Both the position numbers and the translations under genes were made by a program. The notes below the pieces were generated by a model. It was given only the letters and a program-made list of their open reading frames with translations, ran no database searches and was not told the origin of the DNA. A stretch of 40,950 bases of DNA from Marinifilaceae bacterium (GTDB lineage Bacteria; Bacteroidota; Bacteroidia; Bacteroidales; Marinifilaceae): the NCBI GenBank assembly GCA_016744515.1, contig JADGEF010000014.1, positions 1 to 40,950 on the forward strand. Direction: 5' to 3'. Shown one piece after another: positions 28,176 through 36,852 of the stretch. Numbering within the stretch: position 1 is the first letter of the stretch; the number at the start of each line of letters is the position of its first letter.

Positions 28176-28373
28176 ATGAAGAATTCAGAAATTAAAGAGT
28201 TAACAACACAGGAGATAGTAGAAAAGTTGGACGCTGAAAGAACAGCATTAACTCGATTCAACCTAAATCACGCTATTTCACCTTTGGAGAATCCTTTGCA
28301 AATAAAGGAAACCAGACGTAATATTGCAAAATTAATGACGAATTTACGTCAGAGGCAATTAACTGAAAAGTAA
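28176..28373 (+). CDS. rpmC: 50S ribosomal protein uL29
   Basis: This 65-residue two-helix protein near the tunnel exit contacts uL23. [20 protein letters not shown] and the second helix with [22 protein letters not shown] are typical. It is packed between rplP and rpsQ with 2- and 4-bp gaps. Confidence 0.97.
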   Translation: MKNSEIKELTTQEIVEKLDAERTALTRFNLNHAISPLENPLQIKETRRNIAKLMTNLRQRQLTEK

Positions 28374-28377
28374 AAAA

Positions 28378-28635
28378 GTGATGGAAAGAAACCTTAGAAA
28401 AGAACGTATCGGGGTAGTGGTAAGCGACAAAATGGATAAAACCATTACTGTTGCAGTACACACTAAAGAAAAACACCCAATTTACGGAAAGTTCGTGAAC
28501 AAGACTAAAAAGTTAACTGCTCACGACGAAGAGAACACCTGCAATGAAGGTGATACCGTAAAGATCATGGAAACCCGACCTTTAAGTAAAAATAAGACTT
28601 GGAGATTAGTTGAACTTATTGAAAGAGCTAAGTAA
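28378..28635 (+). CDS. rpsQ: 30S ribosomal protein uS17
   Basis: This 85-residue OB-fold protein binds early to 16S r[43 protein letters not shown], and [23 protein letters not shown] are the classic signature blocks. It lies 2 bp before rplN. Confidence 0.98.
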   Translation: MMERNLRKERIGVVVSDKMDKTITVAVHTKEKHPIYGKFVNKTKKLTAHDEENTCNEGDTVKIMETRPLSKNKTWRLVELIERAK

Positions 28636-28637
28636 TC

Positions 28638-29003
28638 ATGATACAAACAGAAAGTAGACTATTAGTAGCTGATAACAGCGGAGCCAAAGAAGTTCTTTGT
28701 ATTCGTGTGTTAGGCGGAACCAAAAAGCGCTATGCATCAATTGGCGACAAAATTGTGGTTACCGTTAAACATTCAATTCCAGGTTCGGAGATGAAAAAAG
28801 GAACAGTAACCAAAGCCGTTGTTGTTCGTGTAAAAAAAGAGATTAGAAGAAATGATGGGTCTTATATCCGCTTTGACGATAACGCTTGCGTGTTGTTGAA
28901 TACAGCAGAAGAGATGAGAGGAACCCGTATTTTTGGACCTGTTGCAAGAGAACTACGTGAAACTAACATGAAGATCGTTTCTCTAGCACCAGAAGTATTA
29001 TAA
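28638..29003 (+). CDS. rplN: 50S ribosomal protein uL14
   Basis: This 121-residue protein sits at the subunit interface and is the docking site of RsfS, which is also encoded in this window (1501-1875). [42 protein letters not shown] (in part) and [13 protein letters not shown] are the usual blocks. It opens the spc section but reads straight on from rpsQ. Confidence 0.99.
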   Translation: MIQTESRLLVADNSGAKEVLCIRVLGGTKKRYASIGDKIVVTVKHSIPGSEMKKGTVTKAVVVRVKKEIRRNDGSYIRFDDNACVLLNTAEEMRGTRIFGPVARELRETNMKIVSLAPEVL

Positions 29004-29021
29004 TCTTGTAAACTTAGAACA

Positions 29022-29345
29022 ATGCGAAAAAAGTTACATATTAAAAAGGGTGATACCGTAATTGTAAACGCAGGGGAATCTAGAGGCCAGGAAGGTAAAG
29101 TTTTAGAAGTAATTGTTGACAAGCAACGAGCAATTGTTGAAGGTGTTAACATGATGTCTAAACATACCAAACCTAACGCTGCTAACCCTCAAGGCGGTAT
29201 TATTAAGCAAGAGGCTCCTATTCATATTTCAAATTTGAATGTGAAGGATCCTTCTACAGGGAAGTCAACCCGAATTGGTAGAAAATTGAATGACAATAAC
29301 AAATTAGTTAGATACGCTAAAAAGTCAGGGGAGGATATCCAGTAA
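29022..29345 (+). CDS. rplX: 50S ribosomal protein uL24
   Basis: This 107-residue assembly-initiator protein begins with a KOW motif ([20 protein letters not shown]). It continues with [14 protein letters not shown] and [14 protein letters not shown]. The last base of its stop codon is the first base of the rplE ATG (29345), so the two are probably translationally coupled. Confidence 0.98.
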   Translation: MRKKLHIKKGDTVIVNAGESRGQEGKVLEVIVDKQRAIVEGVNMMSKHTKPNAANPQGGIIKQEAPIHISNLNVKDPSTGKSTRIGRKLNDNNKLVRYAKKSGEDIQ

Positions 29346-29899
29346 TGAGTTATACACCATCTCTTAAAAAACAGTATTCAGAGGAAGTAGTTCCAGTTTT
29401 AATGAAGGAATTCAACTACAAATCTGTAATGCAAGTTCCTAGATTAACGAAGATAGTACTTAATCAAGGTGTTGGACAAGCAATTGCTGATAAGAAAGTT
29501 TTAGAGTTCTCATTGAACGAATTAACTTCTATCACTGGACAGAAAGCAGTATCAACTCTATCGTCTAAAGATATTTCTAACTTTAAGTTACGTAAAGGTA
29601 TGCCAATTGGTACTACTGTTACATTACGTCGCGAGCACATGTACGAATTTCTTGAGAAATTAGTTCGTGTTGCTTTACCACGTATACGTGACTTCAAAGG
29701 TATTAATAGCAAACTAGACGGAAGAGGAAACTATACTTTAGGTATTGAAGAACAAATCATTTTCCCTGAAATCATTTTAGATGAAGTGAATAAGATTATG
29801 GGTATGAATATTACCTTTGTTACTTCTGCAAATACCGATGAAGAAGCCTATGCTCTTTTGAAAGAATTTGGATTACCATTTAAAAACATTAAAAAGTAA
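29345..29899 (+). CDS. rplE: 50S ribosomal protein uL5
   Basis: This 184-residue central-protuberance protein binds 5S rRNA and bridges to uS13. [44 protein letters not shown] (in part), the [20 protein letters not shown] block and [15 protein letters not shown] are diagnostic. It starts by a one-base overlap with rplX. Confidence 0.99.
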   Translation: MSYTPSLKKQYSEEVVPVLMKEFNYKSVMQVPRLTKIVLNQGVGQAIADKKVLEFSLNELTSITGQKAVSTLSSKDISNFKLRKGMPIGTTVTLRREHMYEFLEKLVRVALPRIRDFKGINSKLDGRGNYTLGIEEQIIFPEIILDEVNKIMGMNITFVTSANTDEEAYALLKEFGLPFKNIKK

Positions 29900-29903
29900 T
29901 ACG

Positions 29904-30173
29904 ATGGCTAAAGAATCAATGAAAGCTCGCGAAGTTAAGCGTCAGAAATTAGTAGAAAAATACGCAGCTAAAAGAGCTAAATTAAAAGAGGAAGGTGACT
30001 ATATCGGTCTTAGTCGTTTGCCTAAAAATTCTTCACCTGTTAGATTACATAACAGATGTAAATTAACTGGTCGTCCTAAGGGATACATGAGACAATTCGG
30101 TTTAAGTCGGATCACATTCCGTGAGATGGCTTCAGCAGGTTTGATCCCAGGTGTTCGTAAAGCGAGCTGGTAA
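29904..30173 (+). CDS. rpsN: 30S ribosomal protein uS14, zinc-free form
   Basis: This 89-residue protein of the 30S head starts [14 protein letters not shown]. The frame is open further upstream into rplE, but the ATG at 29904 restores the standard N-terminus and avoids a 32-bp overlap. There is only one Cys in the [15 protein letters not shown] region, so this is the long, zinc-independent form rather than the short CxxC type. It ends RKASW as expected, and is followed by an unusual 78-nt gap with two hairpins. Confidence 0.97.
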   Translation: MAKESMKAREVKRQKLVEKYAAKRAKLKEEGDYIGLSRLPKNSSPVRLHNRCKLTGRPKGYMRQFGLSRITFREMASAGLIPGVRKASW

Positions 30174-30184
30174 CCAACAACAAC

Positions 30185-30229
30185 GTTCTTAAAAGAACTA
30201 TTGTTAAATATTGTCCCGAGCAATCGGGA
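30185..30229 (+). repeat. two hairpins between rpsN and rpsH
   Basis: GTTCTT/AAGAAC (30185-30190, 30193-30198) is flanked by AACAA/TTGTT, which extends the stem. It is followed by a perfect 6-bp stem TCCCGA (30214-30219) / TCGGGA (30224-30229) closed by a GCAA tetraloop of the GNRA type. A T-rich but not continuous T stretch follows at 30236-30246. The half sequence GTCCCGAGCA recurs at 39827-39836, so this could be a dispersed repeat, an attenuator, or a protein-binding site. Confidence 0.45.
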
Positions 30230-30251
30230 TCAATTTAATTTTTTATATATA

Positions 30252-30647
30252 ATGACAGATCCAATAGCAGATTTTCTTACTCGTTTGAGAAATGCAATTA
30301 TGGCTAACCACAAAGTGGTTGAAATGCCTGCATCGAACGTTAAAAAAGAAATGACAAAAATTCTTAAGGATAAAGGATATATCCTTAATTACAAATTTGA
30401 GGATGATGGTTTGCAAGGCAAGATTAAAATTGCTTTGAAATATCATCCAGAGTCTAAGATTCCAGCAATTAAGGATCTTAAACGTGTCTCTAAGCCAGGT
30501 TTAAGAAAATATTGTGGAGCTACTGAATTGCCTCGTGTACTTAACGGTTTAGGTATAGCTATCTTATCTACTTCTCAGGGAGTGATGACTGATAAGGAAG
30601 CTCGCCAAAAGCATGTTGGTGGTGAAGTATTGTGTTTCGTTTACTAA
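30252..30647 (+). CDS. rpsH: 30S ribosomal protein uS8
   Basis: This 131-residue 16S-binding protein starts [15 protein letters not shown] at 30252. A frame extension to 30201 is rejected because it would code through the hairpin spacer and lacks family similarity. The C-terminal [17 protein letters not shown] and GGEVLCFVY are standard. In E. coli, S8 represses the spc operon by binding its mRNA, which makes the structured gap just upstream of interest. Confidence 0.97.
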   Translation: MTDPIADFLTRLRNAIMANHKVVEMPASNVKKEMTKILKDKGYILNYKFEDDGLQGKIKIALKYHPESKIPAIKDLKRVSKPGLRKYCGATELPRVLNGLGIAILSTSQGVMTDKEARQKHVGGEVLCFVY

Positions 30648-30664
30648 TATAGGGAGGATAAGAA

Positions 30665-31219
30665 ATGTCTAGAATTGGAAAATTACCTATCGTTTTGCCT
30701 GCCGGAGTTGAAGTAAAGGTAAACAAAGATAATTCAGTGGTGGTTAAAGGACCTAAAGGTGAACTAACCCAACAGGTTAATCCTGTAATCAAAGTAACTG
30801 TTGAAGAAAACTCTATCGTTTTAGAGCGTCCAACGGATCAGAAGCCTCATAAAGCAATGCATGGTCTTTATCGTTCATTAATTAGCAACATGGTTGTTGG
30901 TGTAACTGAAGGATACAAAACTGAGCAAGAGCTTGTAGGTGTAGGTTACCGTGCGACTTCTAAAGGTCAGATCTTAGAGTTGGCTTTAGGTTATTCTCAC
31001 TTGATTCATATGGAGATTGCACAAGAAGTTAAAGTAACAGCTGTTACTGAAAAACGTGCTAATCCGATTATTACTCTTGAGAGTTGCGATAAGCAATTGG
31101 TTGGTCAGGTTGCTGCAAAGATTCGTTCTTTCAGAAAACCAGAGCCATATAAAGGAAAAGGTGTTAAATTTGTTGGAGAACAGCTAAGAAGAAAAGCTGG
31201 TAAATCTGCGGGTAAATAA
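30665..31219 (+). CDS. rplF: 50S ribosomal protein uL6
   Basis: This 184-residue protein supports the factor-binding region of 50S. It starts MSRIGKLPIVLPAGVEVKV and ends with KIRSFRKPEPYKGKGVKF. The ATG is preceded by AGGGAGG (30651-30657), 7 nt upstream, a strong Shine-Dalgarno that stands out because the neighbouring genes have none. Confidence 0.99.
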   Translation: MSRIGKLPIVLPAGVEVKVNKDNSVVVKGPKGELTQQVNPVIKVTVEENSIVLERPTDQKPHKAMHGLYRSLISNMVVGVTEGYKTEQELVGVGYRATSKGQILELALGYSHLIHMEIAQEVKVTAVTEKRANPIITLESCDKQLVGQVAAKIRSFRKPEPYKGKGVKFVGEQLRRKAGKSAGK

Positions 31220-31237
31220 TTTCTAAAACAGTAAATT

Positions 31238-31594
31238 ATGGCTTTAACTAAGCGCGAAAGAAGACTTAGAATTAAAAGAAGAGTTCGTAAGTCAATTTCT
31301 GGAACTGCCGAAAGACCAAGAATGTCAGTTTTTCGTTCAAATAAGCAGATTTCAGTACAAATCATAGATGATATTACAGGAAAGACCATTATATCTATCT
31401 CATCTCTAGTAAAAGAAATTACTGAGAAGAATGGTAATAAATCAGAACAAGCAGAATTCGTAGGGCAAGCAATTGCTGAGAAAGCTGTTACTGCTGGTAT
31501 TTCTGAAGTAGTGTTTGATAGAAATGGTTACTTATACCATGGTAGAATTAAATCTTTAGCGGACGCTGCTCGTAAAGGTGGCCTTAAATTTTAA
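31238..31594 (+). CDS. rplR: 50S ribosomal protein uL18
   Basis: This 118-residue protein binds 5S rRNA with uL5. A basic N-terminus ([19 protein letters not shown]) precedes [20 protein letters not shown] and the C-terminal [20 protein letters not shown]. Length and place are normal. Confidence 0.98.
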   Translation: MALTKRERRLRIKRRVRKSISGTAERPRMSVFRSNKQISVQIIDDITGKTIISISSLVKEITEKNGNKSEQAEFVGQAIAEKAVTAGISEVVFDRNGYLYHGRIKSLADAARKGGLKF

Positions 31595-31599
31595 GTATT

Positions 31600-32109
31600 A
31601 TGGCAGATAAGAATATTAAGACTAGCGACGCAGAACTTAAGGATAAACTGGTTGCAATTAATCGTGTTACTAAGGTAACAAAAGGTGGACGTACTTTTAG
31701 CTTTTCAGCAATTGTTGTTGTTGGAAATGAGAATGGATTAATAGGTTGGGGGCTTGGAAAAGCAAGTGACGTTGTTAGTGCTATCTCTAAAGGTGTTGAT
31801 GCTGCTAAGAAAAATCTGATTAAGGTTCCTGTACTTAAAGGAACTATTCCTCACGAGCAACTTGCACGTTTTGGTGGAGCAGAGGTTTTTATTAAGCCTG
31901 CTTCTCATGGTACCGGGGTAAAAGCTGGTGGTGCAATGCGTGCCGTACTTGAGAGTGTTGGTGTAACTGATGTACTTGCAAAGTCAAAAGGATCATCAAA
32001 CCCTCATAATCTTGTGAAAGCTACTATTGAAGCTCTTGGAGAATTAAGAGATGCTCATACAATAGCTGATCAAAGAGGTGTTTCATTAGATAAAGTGTTT
32101 AACGGTTAA
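31600..32109 (+). CDS. rpsE: 30S ribosomal protein uS5
   Basis: This 169-residue protein acts at the mRNA entry tunnel and in translational fidelity. [22 protein letters not shown] [40 protein letters not shown], and the C-terminal [16 protein letters not shown] identify it. It follows rplR after 5 bp and precedes rpmD by 10 bp. Confidence 0.99.
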   Translation: MADKNIKTSDAELKDKLVAINRVTKVTKGGRTFSFSAIVVVGNENGLIGWGLGKASDVVSAISKGVDAAKKNLIKVPVLKGTIPHEQLARFGGAEVFIKPASHGTGVKAGGAMRAVLESVGVTDVLAKSKGSSNPHNLVKATIEALGELRDAHTIADQRGVSLDKVFNG

Positions 32110-32119
32110 ACTAAAGGAA

Positions 32120-32296
32120 ATGGCTAAGATTAAAATTACCCAAGTTAAGAGTAAAATAGGGAGTAACGCTCGCCAAAAGAAAACTTTAGAAGCATTGGGA
32201 TTGAAAAAGATCAATGGTACTGTTGAGCACGAGGCTACACCTCAAATTAAAGGAATGGTTGCAAAGGTGAGTCACCTAGTTACCGTTGAAGAATAA
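32120..32296 (+). CDS. rpmD: 50S ribosomal protein uL30
   Basis: This 58-residue gene fills the rpsE-rplO gap. It translates from ATG 32120 as [19 protein letters not shown]..., with the helix [19 protein letters not shown] and the end [13 protein letters not shown], stopping at TAA 32294-32296. It is the normal short bacterial L30. AAAGGAA before the ATG is a weak Shine-Dalgarno-like match. Confidence 0.97.
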   Translation: MAKIKITQVKSKIGSNARQKKTLEALGLKKINGTVEHEATPQIKGMVAKVSHLVTVEE

Positions 32297-32326
32297 TAAT
32301 TGTTAATATTTTAGCATAAATATATT

Positions 32327-32773
32327 ATGGACTTAAGTAACTTAAAACCCGCAGTTGGCTCTGTTAAGACAAATAAAAGAATCGGTCGCGGTCAAGGATC
32401 TGGTAGAGGTGGTACTTCTACTAGAGGACATAAAGGTGCAAAGTCAAGATCTGGATACTCAAAGAAAGTTGGTTTCGAAGGTGGTCAAATGCCTTTGCAA
32501 CGTCGAGTTCCTAAATTTGGATTTAAAAACATTAATAGAGTTGAATACAAAGCTATTAATGTTGAAGTATTGCAAGTATTAGCTGAGAAAAACAACCTTA
32601 CTACTATTGATGTTGAAGTTTTAGTTAACGCAGGAATGTGTAGCAAAAATGACAAAATCAAAGTTTTAGGTAATGGTGTATTATCTGCTAAACTTGAAGT
32701 TAAAGCTCATGCGTTCTCGAAGACTGCTCAATCAGCGATTGAAGCAGTAGAAGGAACTGTTGTTAAATTGTAA
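32327..32773 (+). CDS. rplO: 50S ribosomal protein uL15
   Basis: This 148-residue late-assembly protein has the flexible Gly/Arg N-terminal tail (RIGRGQGSGRGGTSTRGHKG, residues about 19-38) that threads into 23S rRNA. Then come GFEGGQMPLQRRVPKFGFKN and a C-terminal globular domain. It precedes secY by 9 bp. Confidence 0.99.
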   Translation: MDLSNLKPAVGSVKTNKRIGRGQGSGRGGTSTRGHKGAKSRSGYSKKVGFEGGQMPLQRRVPKFGFKNINRVEYKAINVEVLQVLAEKNNLTTIDVEVLVNAGMCSKNDKIKVLGNGVLSAKLEVKAHAFSKTAQSAIEAVEGTVVKL

Positions 32774-32782
32774 GATTAGATA

Positions 32783-34126
32783 ATGAAAGGTTTAATAGAT
32801 ACATTGAAGAACATCTGGAAGATTGAAGATTTAAGATCAAGAATCTTAACAACTTTAGCTCTTCTATTGGTTTACCGTTTAGGAACCATGATAGTGTTGC
32901 CGGGGATAGACCCAGCTCACTTAGGCGCATTAAAATCTCAAACTGCTGATGGAGTATTAGGTTTGTTAGATATGTTTTCAGGGGGTGCATTCTCGAATGC
33001 CTCAATTTTTGCCCTTGGAATCATGCCTTATATTTCTGCATCTATCGTTATTCAGTTAATGGGAATTGCTGTACCTTACTTTCAACGTTTACAACGTGAA
33101 GGTGAGAGTGGTACTCGTAAAATCAATCAGATTACACGTTACTTAACCGTCGTTATTCTTATTCTTCAAGCACCAGGATATTTATTAAACCTTCACTCGA
33201 CATTGCCTGAAGCAGCTTTCATTTTGAAAGGCTTTTTCTTTACTGCATCTTCAATAGCTATGCTTGCAGCTGGATCCATGTTTATCATGTGGTTAGGTGA
33301 AAAGATTACAGACAAGGGAATCGGTAACGGTATTTCTATCATCATCATGATTGGTATTATTGCTCGTTTGCCTTTTAACTTTATAGCTGAACTTGGATCA
33401 AGATTAGAAGGTCAAGGTGGTGGATTAATTCTACTTGTTCTTGAAATTGTAATTCTGTTCGTTGTATTTGCTCTTACTATTTTATTAGTACAGGGTACAA
33501 GAAAGATACCTGTTCAGTACGCAAAGCGTATTGTGGGTGCAAAGCAATATGGTGGTGTTCGTCAGTACATTCCTTTAAAAGTGAATGCAGCTGGTGTTAT
33601 GCCTATTATCTTTGCTCAGGCTATTATGTTCTTGCCAATGGCATTTGTGAACTATGCGAGTTCAGATTCATTATCAGGAGTAGCTGCTGCCTTAAGTAAC
33701 TACACAGGATTTTATTACAATGCTTTGTTCTTTGTAATGATTGTGTTGTTCACTTATTTTTATACGGCTATTACAGTTAATCCAACGCAAATGGCGGAGG
33801 ATATGAAAAAGAATGGTGGTTTTATACCAGGTGTTAAACCAGGTAAGAAAACTGTAGATTTCTTAGATACTGTAATGTCTCGAATCACTTTACCAGGTTC
33901 TTTATTCTTAGGTTGGATTGCAATTATGCCTGCCTTTGCAATGTTAGCTGGTATAAATAGTGGTTTTGCTCAATTCTTCGGAGGTACTTCATTATTGATT
34001 TTAGTAGGTGTCGTTTTAGACACTCTACAACAAATCGAAAGTCATCTATTGATGCGTCATTACGATGGTTTGATGAAGTCTGGAAGAATTAAAGGTAAAT
34101 CTCCAGCAGGAGCTGCTGCATTTTAA
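32783..34126 (+). CDS. secY: protein translocase subunit SecY
   Basis: This 447-residue pore subunit of the Sec translocon has ten predicted hydrophobic helices. The plug/TM2 region FSGGAFSNASIFALGIMPYISASI and signature-like GITDKGIGNGISIIIM (EKITDKGIGNG) are visible, as are the cytoplasmic loops with the RKIPVQYAKRIVG ribosome/SecA contact. It lies at its usual place after rplO. The adk gene found after secY in many bacteria is absent; map follows after 23 bp. Confidence 0.99.
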   Translation: MKGLIDTLKNIWKIEDLRSRILTTLALLLVYRLGTMIVLPGIDPAHLGALKSQTADGVLGLLDMFSGGAFSNASIFALGIMPYISASIVIQLMGIAVPYFQRLQREGESGTRKINQITRYLTVVILILQAPGYLLNLHSTLPEAAFILKGFFFTASSIAMLAAGSMFIMWLGEKITDKGIGNGISIIIMIGIIARLPFNFIAELGSRLEGQGGGLILLVLEIVILFVVFALTILLVQGTRKIPVQYAKRIVGAKQYGGVRQYIPLKVNAAGVMPIIFAQAIMFLPMAFVNYASSDSLSGVAAALSNYTGFYYNALFFVMIVLFTYFYTAITVNPTQMAEDMKKNGGFIPGVKPGKKTVDFLDTVMSRITLPGSLFLGWIAIMPAFAMLAGINSGFAQFFGGTSLLILVGVVLDTLQQIESHLLMRHYDGLMKSGRIKGKSPAGAAAF

Positions 34127-34149
34127 AATATTTTTGCTTTCTTTGCAAA

Positions 34150-34923
34150 ATGATTTTTTACAAGACTGAGGAGGAGATAGCGTTGCTTGAACAGAGTAAC
34201 ATGCTGGTGGCCAGAACTCTTGGGGAAATCTCTAAGAGAATATGCCCCGGCATATCAACTCTAATGTTAGATCAAATTGCAGAAGAATATATAAGGGATA
34301 ATGGTGGTAAACCAGGATTTCTTGGTTACGATGGATTCCCTAATACACTTTGTATGTCGGTTGGCAAGCAAGTTGTACATGGAATACCATCTTCCTATGA
34401 ATTGAAAGAAGGGGATATTTTATCTTGTGATTGTGGTGTTTTGTTGAATGGTTTTTATGGCGATTCAGCATATACATTCAGTGTAGGAGAAGTAAAGCCT
34501 GAGATTAAATCGTTACTAAAAGTAACTAAGGAAGCTCTTTATAAAGGCATAACTAATGCGGTCGAAGGAAACCATTTGGGAGATATCGGCTATGCCATTC
34601 AAGAACATGCAGAGAAACATGGTTTTTCTGTTGTACGAGAAATGGTAGGACACGGAATTGGTAAGGATTTGCATGAAGATCCACAGGTTCCAAATTTTGG
34701 TAAACAACATAGAGGTTTAAAATTGAGAAATGGTTTAGTAATAGCTATTGAACCGATGATCAATTTAGGCAAAAAGGAAATTTATCAAGATGAAGATGGT
34801 TGGGCAATTATCACTGCAGATGGTTTACCTTCTGCACATTTTGAACATACAATTGTAGTTCGAAATGGACAAGCTCAAATCCTGTCCAGTTTTGAATTTA
34901 TTGAGGAATATAATAACATATAA
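34150..34923 (+). CDS. map: methionine aminopeptidase, type I
   Basis: This 257-residue enzyme removes the initiator Met from nascent proteins. The substrate histidine H77 and metal ligands D94, D105, H168, E201 and E232 are all present ([34 protein letters not shown]). There is no N-terminal zinc-finger extension, so it is type Ia. It is encoded between secY and infA in the ribosomal cluster. Confidence 0.97.
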   Translation: MIFYKTEEEIALLEQSNMLVARTLGEISKRICPGISTLMLDQIAEEYIRDNGGKPGFLGYDGFPNTLCMSVGKQVVHGIPSSYELKEGDILSCDCGVLLNGFYGDSAYTFSVGEVKPEIKSLLKVTKEALYKGITNAVEGNHLGDIGYAIQEHAEKHGFSVVREMVGHGIGKDLHEDPQVPNFGKQHRGLKLRNGLVIAIEPMINLGKKEIYQDEDGWAIITADGLPSAHFEHTIVVRNGQAQILSSFEFIEEYNNI

Positions 34924-34937
34924 TACATTTATTACTT

Positions 34938-35159
34938 ATGGCTAAACAGCCTTCAATAGAACAAGACGGTACCATTACCGAAGCATTATCAAATGCAATG
35001 TTTCGTGTAGAACTTGAGAACGGACATGTGATAACAGCACATATCTCTGGGAAAATGAGAATGCACTATATTAAGATCTTGCCTGGGGATAAGGTTAAAG
35101 TGGAAATGTCGCCATACGATCTTACTAAAGGGCGCATTACTTTTAGATACAAAAATTAA
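34938..35159 (+). CDS. infA: translation initiation factor IF-1
   Basis: This 73-residue OB-fold factor occupies the A site during initiation. [40 protein letters not shown], and [14 protein letters not shown] are the standard blocks. It lies between map and rpmJ, the usual order. Confidence 0.99.
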   Translation: MAKQPSIEQDGTITEALSNAMFRVELENGHVITAHISGKMRMHYIKILPGDKVKVEMSPYDLTKGRITFRYKN

Positions 35160-35170
35160 ATTTCGATAAA

Positions 35171-35287
35171 ATGAAGGTAAGAGCATCTGTAAAGAAACGT
35201 TCTGAAGATTGTAAAATCGTTAGAAGAAAAGGGCGTTTGTATGTGATTAATAAAAAGAATCCTAAGTTTAAACAACGTCAAGGATAA
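35171..35287 (+). CDS. rpmJ: 50S ribosomal protein bL36, zinc-free form
   Basis: This is a 38-residue gene with ATG at 35171 and TAA at 35285-35287. It reads [20 protein letters not shown]..., ending NPKFKQRQG. Only C14 of the usual C/C/C/H zinc ligands remains (the others are Ser/Glu, Asn and Phe), so it should not bind zinc. It sits between infA and rpsM as usual. Confidence 0.97.
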   Translation: MKVRASVKKRSEDCKIVRRKGRLYVINKKNPKFKQRQG

Positions 35288-35320
35288 TTAAGTTAACTTG
35301 TAAATAAATAAATAAATTTT

Positions 35321-35698
35321 ATGGCTAGAATTGTTGGAGTCGATTTGCCTCAAAACAAAAGAGGAGTTATTAGTTTAACTTACATCTTTGGAATTGGTAG
35401 AAGCGCCGCAAAACAAATCCTTGATGAAGCTGGTGTTAGTTATGACACTAAAGTTAAGGACTGGACAGATGATGAAGCTGGAAAGATTCGTCAGGCTATT
35501 AACGCAGCCTTCAAAGTAGAAGGTGAATTGCGTTCTTTAAATCAACTGAACATTAAGCGTTTGATGGATATCGGATGTTATAGAGGAATCCGCCACCGTG
35601 TTGGTTTACCATTGCGTGGACAGAGAACTAAAAATAACTCCCGTACTAGAAAGGGTAAGAGAAAAACAGTTGCAAACAAAAAGAAAGCAACTAAATAA
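35321..35698 (+). CDS. rpsM: 30S ribosomal protein uS13
   Basis: This 125-residue 30S head protein contacts uL5 and P-site t[34 protein letters not shown], and [20 protein letters not shown] with a basic tail are typical. It opens the alpha section of the cluster. Confidence 0.99.
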   Translation: MARIVGVDLPQNKRGVISLTYIFGIGRSAAKQILDEAGVSYDTKVKDWTDDEAGKIRQAINAAFKVEGELRSLNQLNIKRLMDIGCYRGIRHRVGLPLRGQRTKNNSRTRKGKRKTVANKKKATK

Positions 35699-35708
35699 TT
35701 GTTAAGTT

Positions 35709-36098
35709 ATGGCAAAGAAGGCAGCATCAGTTAAAAAGAAAGTTGTGAAGGTTGAAGCATTAGGACAAGTGCACATCCACTCATCATTCAACAACATTAT
35801 CATTTCAATGACCAATAACACTGGTCAGGTTATTTCTTGGTCATCGGCCGGTAAAATGGGATTTAGAGGTTCTAAGAAGAATACTCCATATGCAGCTCAA
35901 CAGGCAGCATCCGATTGTGCTAAGGTCGCTCATGACCTAGGTTTGAGAAAAGTTAAAGTATACGTTAAAGGTCCTGGTAACGGACGTGAATCTGCAATTC
36001 GTGCAGTAAATTCTTGTGGTATAGATATCGCAGAAATCATCGATGTTACTCCACTACCACATAATGGTTGTAGACCTCCAAAGAGACGTAGAGTATAA
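35709..36098 (+). CDS. rpsK: 30S ribosomal protein uS11
   Basis: This 129-residue platform protein lines the E-site mRNA path. A Lys-rich N-terminus precedes [38 protein letters not shown] and the end [15 protein letters not shown], which includes the Asn-Gly pair known to form isoaspartate in E. coli. It is followed by a 125-nt gap before rpsD. Confidence 0.99.
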   Translation: MAKKAASVKKKVVKVEALGQVHIHSSFNNIIISMTNNTGQVISWSSAGKMGFRGSKKNTPYAAQQAASDCAKVAHDLGLRKVKVYVKGPGNGRESAIRAVNSCGIDIAEIIDVTPLPHNGCRPPKRRRV

Positions 36099-36119
36099 TT
36101 AAAATTCAGCTTAAATTTT

Positions 36120-36180
36120 GTTCGGTTTTTTTTTCTTTTGATATCCTCTCAAGAACAGCGGCCCTTTTAAAACCGATAAC
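36120..36180 (+). promoter_or_regulatory. possible structured mRNA element before rpsD
   Basis: GTTCGGTTTT (from 36120) can pair with AAAACCGATAAC (36169-36180), with a 2-nt bulge. The enclosed arm includes TTGA/TCAA around GATATCCTC and a GC-rich AGCGGCCC. S4 (the rpsD product) autoregulates r-protein mRNA in other bacteria; whether it binds here is inference. No promoter box is seen in the gap. Confidence 0.3.
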
Positions 36181-36223
36181 TTTTTAAGTCACTTAAACGT
36201 AAAAAAATTAAATTTAATAAGAG

Positions 36224-36832
36224 ATGGCTAGATATATAGGACCAAAGAGTAGAATTGCTAGAAAATTTGGAGAGCCAATTTTTGGACCTGACAAGGCATT
36301 TGAAAATAAAAACTACCCTCCAGGACAGCACGGTAACAGCCGTAGAAGAAATAAAATGTCTGAATATGGGGTTCAGTTGAAAGAGAAGCAAAAAGTAAAA
36401 TACACCTATGGTGTATTAGAAAAGCAATTCTCTAACTTATTTAAAAAGGCCGCAAGAAGTAAGGGTATTACTGGTGAAGTATTGTTACAACTCCTAGAAT
36501 GTCGTTTAGACAATGTTGTTTATAGATTAGGCGTTGCTCCAACAAGATCAGCTGCTCGCCAGTTGGTTAGCCATAAACACATTACTGTGAACGGTCAGGT
36601 TTGTAATATCGCTTCATTTTCAGTAAAAGCCGGGGATATCGTAGGAGTTCGTGAAAAATCGAAGTCTTTAATTGCTATTACCGATTCTTTATCTACTGCA
36701 AGATACAACCAAGCATCTTGGTTGGAGTGGGATCAAACTTCACTTAGTGGTAAGTTTTTAAACATTCCAGAAAGAACTGAGATTCCTGAGAACATCAAGG
36801 AGCAGTTAATCGTTGAATTGTATTCTAAATAA
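36224..36832 (+). CDS. rpsD: 30S ribosomal protein uS4, zinc-free form
   Basis: This 202-residue assembly-initiator protein acts at the mRNA entry channel. [20 protein letters not shown] at the start, [20 protein letters not shown], and the S4 RNA-binding domain [20 protein letters not shown] followed by [11 protein letters not shown] are clear. No N-terminal CxxC zinc site is present. It precedes rpoA by 20 bp. Confidence 0.99.
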   Translation: MARYIGPKSRIARKFGEPIFGPDKAFENKNYPPGQHGNSRRRNKMSEYGVQLKEKQKVKYTYGVLEKQFSNLFKKAARSKGITGEVLLQLLECRLDNVVYRLGVAPTRSAARQLVSHKHITVNGQVCNIASFSVKAGDIVGVREKSKSLIAITDSLSTARYNQASWLEWDQTSLSGKFLNIPERTEIPENIKEQLIVELYSK

Positions 36833-36852
36833 AAATAGTTAATCAATATTTT

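Noticed and set aside
29868..29903. Longer rpsN start
   Set aside because: It would overlap rplE by 32 bases and add 12 residues not found in uS14; ATG 29904 gives the standard N-terminus.
30201..30251. Longer rpsH start
   Set aside because: It would translate through the hairpin spacer; ATG 30252 gives the classical [11 protein letters not shown] start.
34129..34136. TATTTTTG between secY and map as an internal promoter
   Set aside because: It matches the -7 box but has no TTG at the proper distance, and such strings are frequent in AT-rich gaps.
35171..35287. rpmJ as a broken gene because zinc Cys are missing
   Set aside because: The rest is fully conserved, including the KQRQG end, and zinc-free bL36 is a known functional form.
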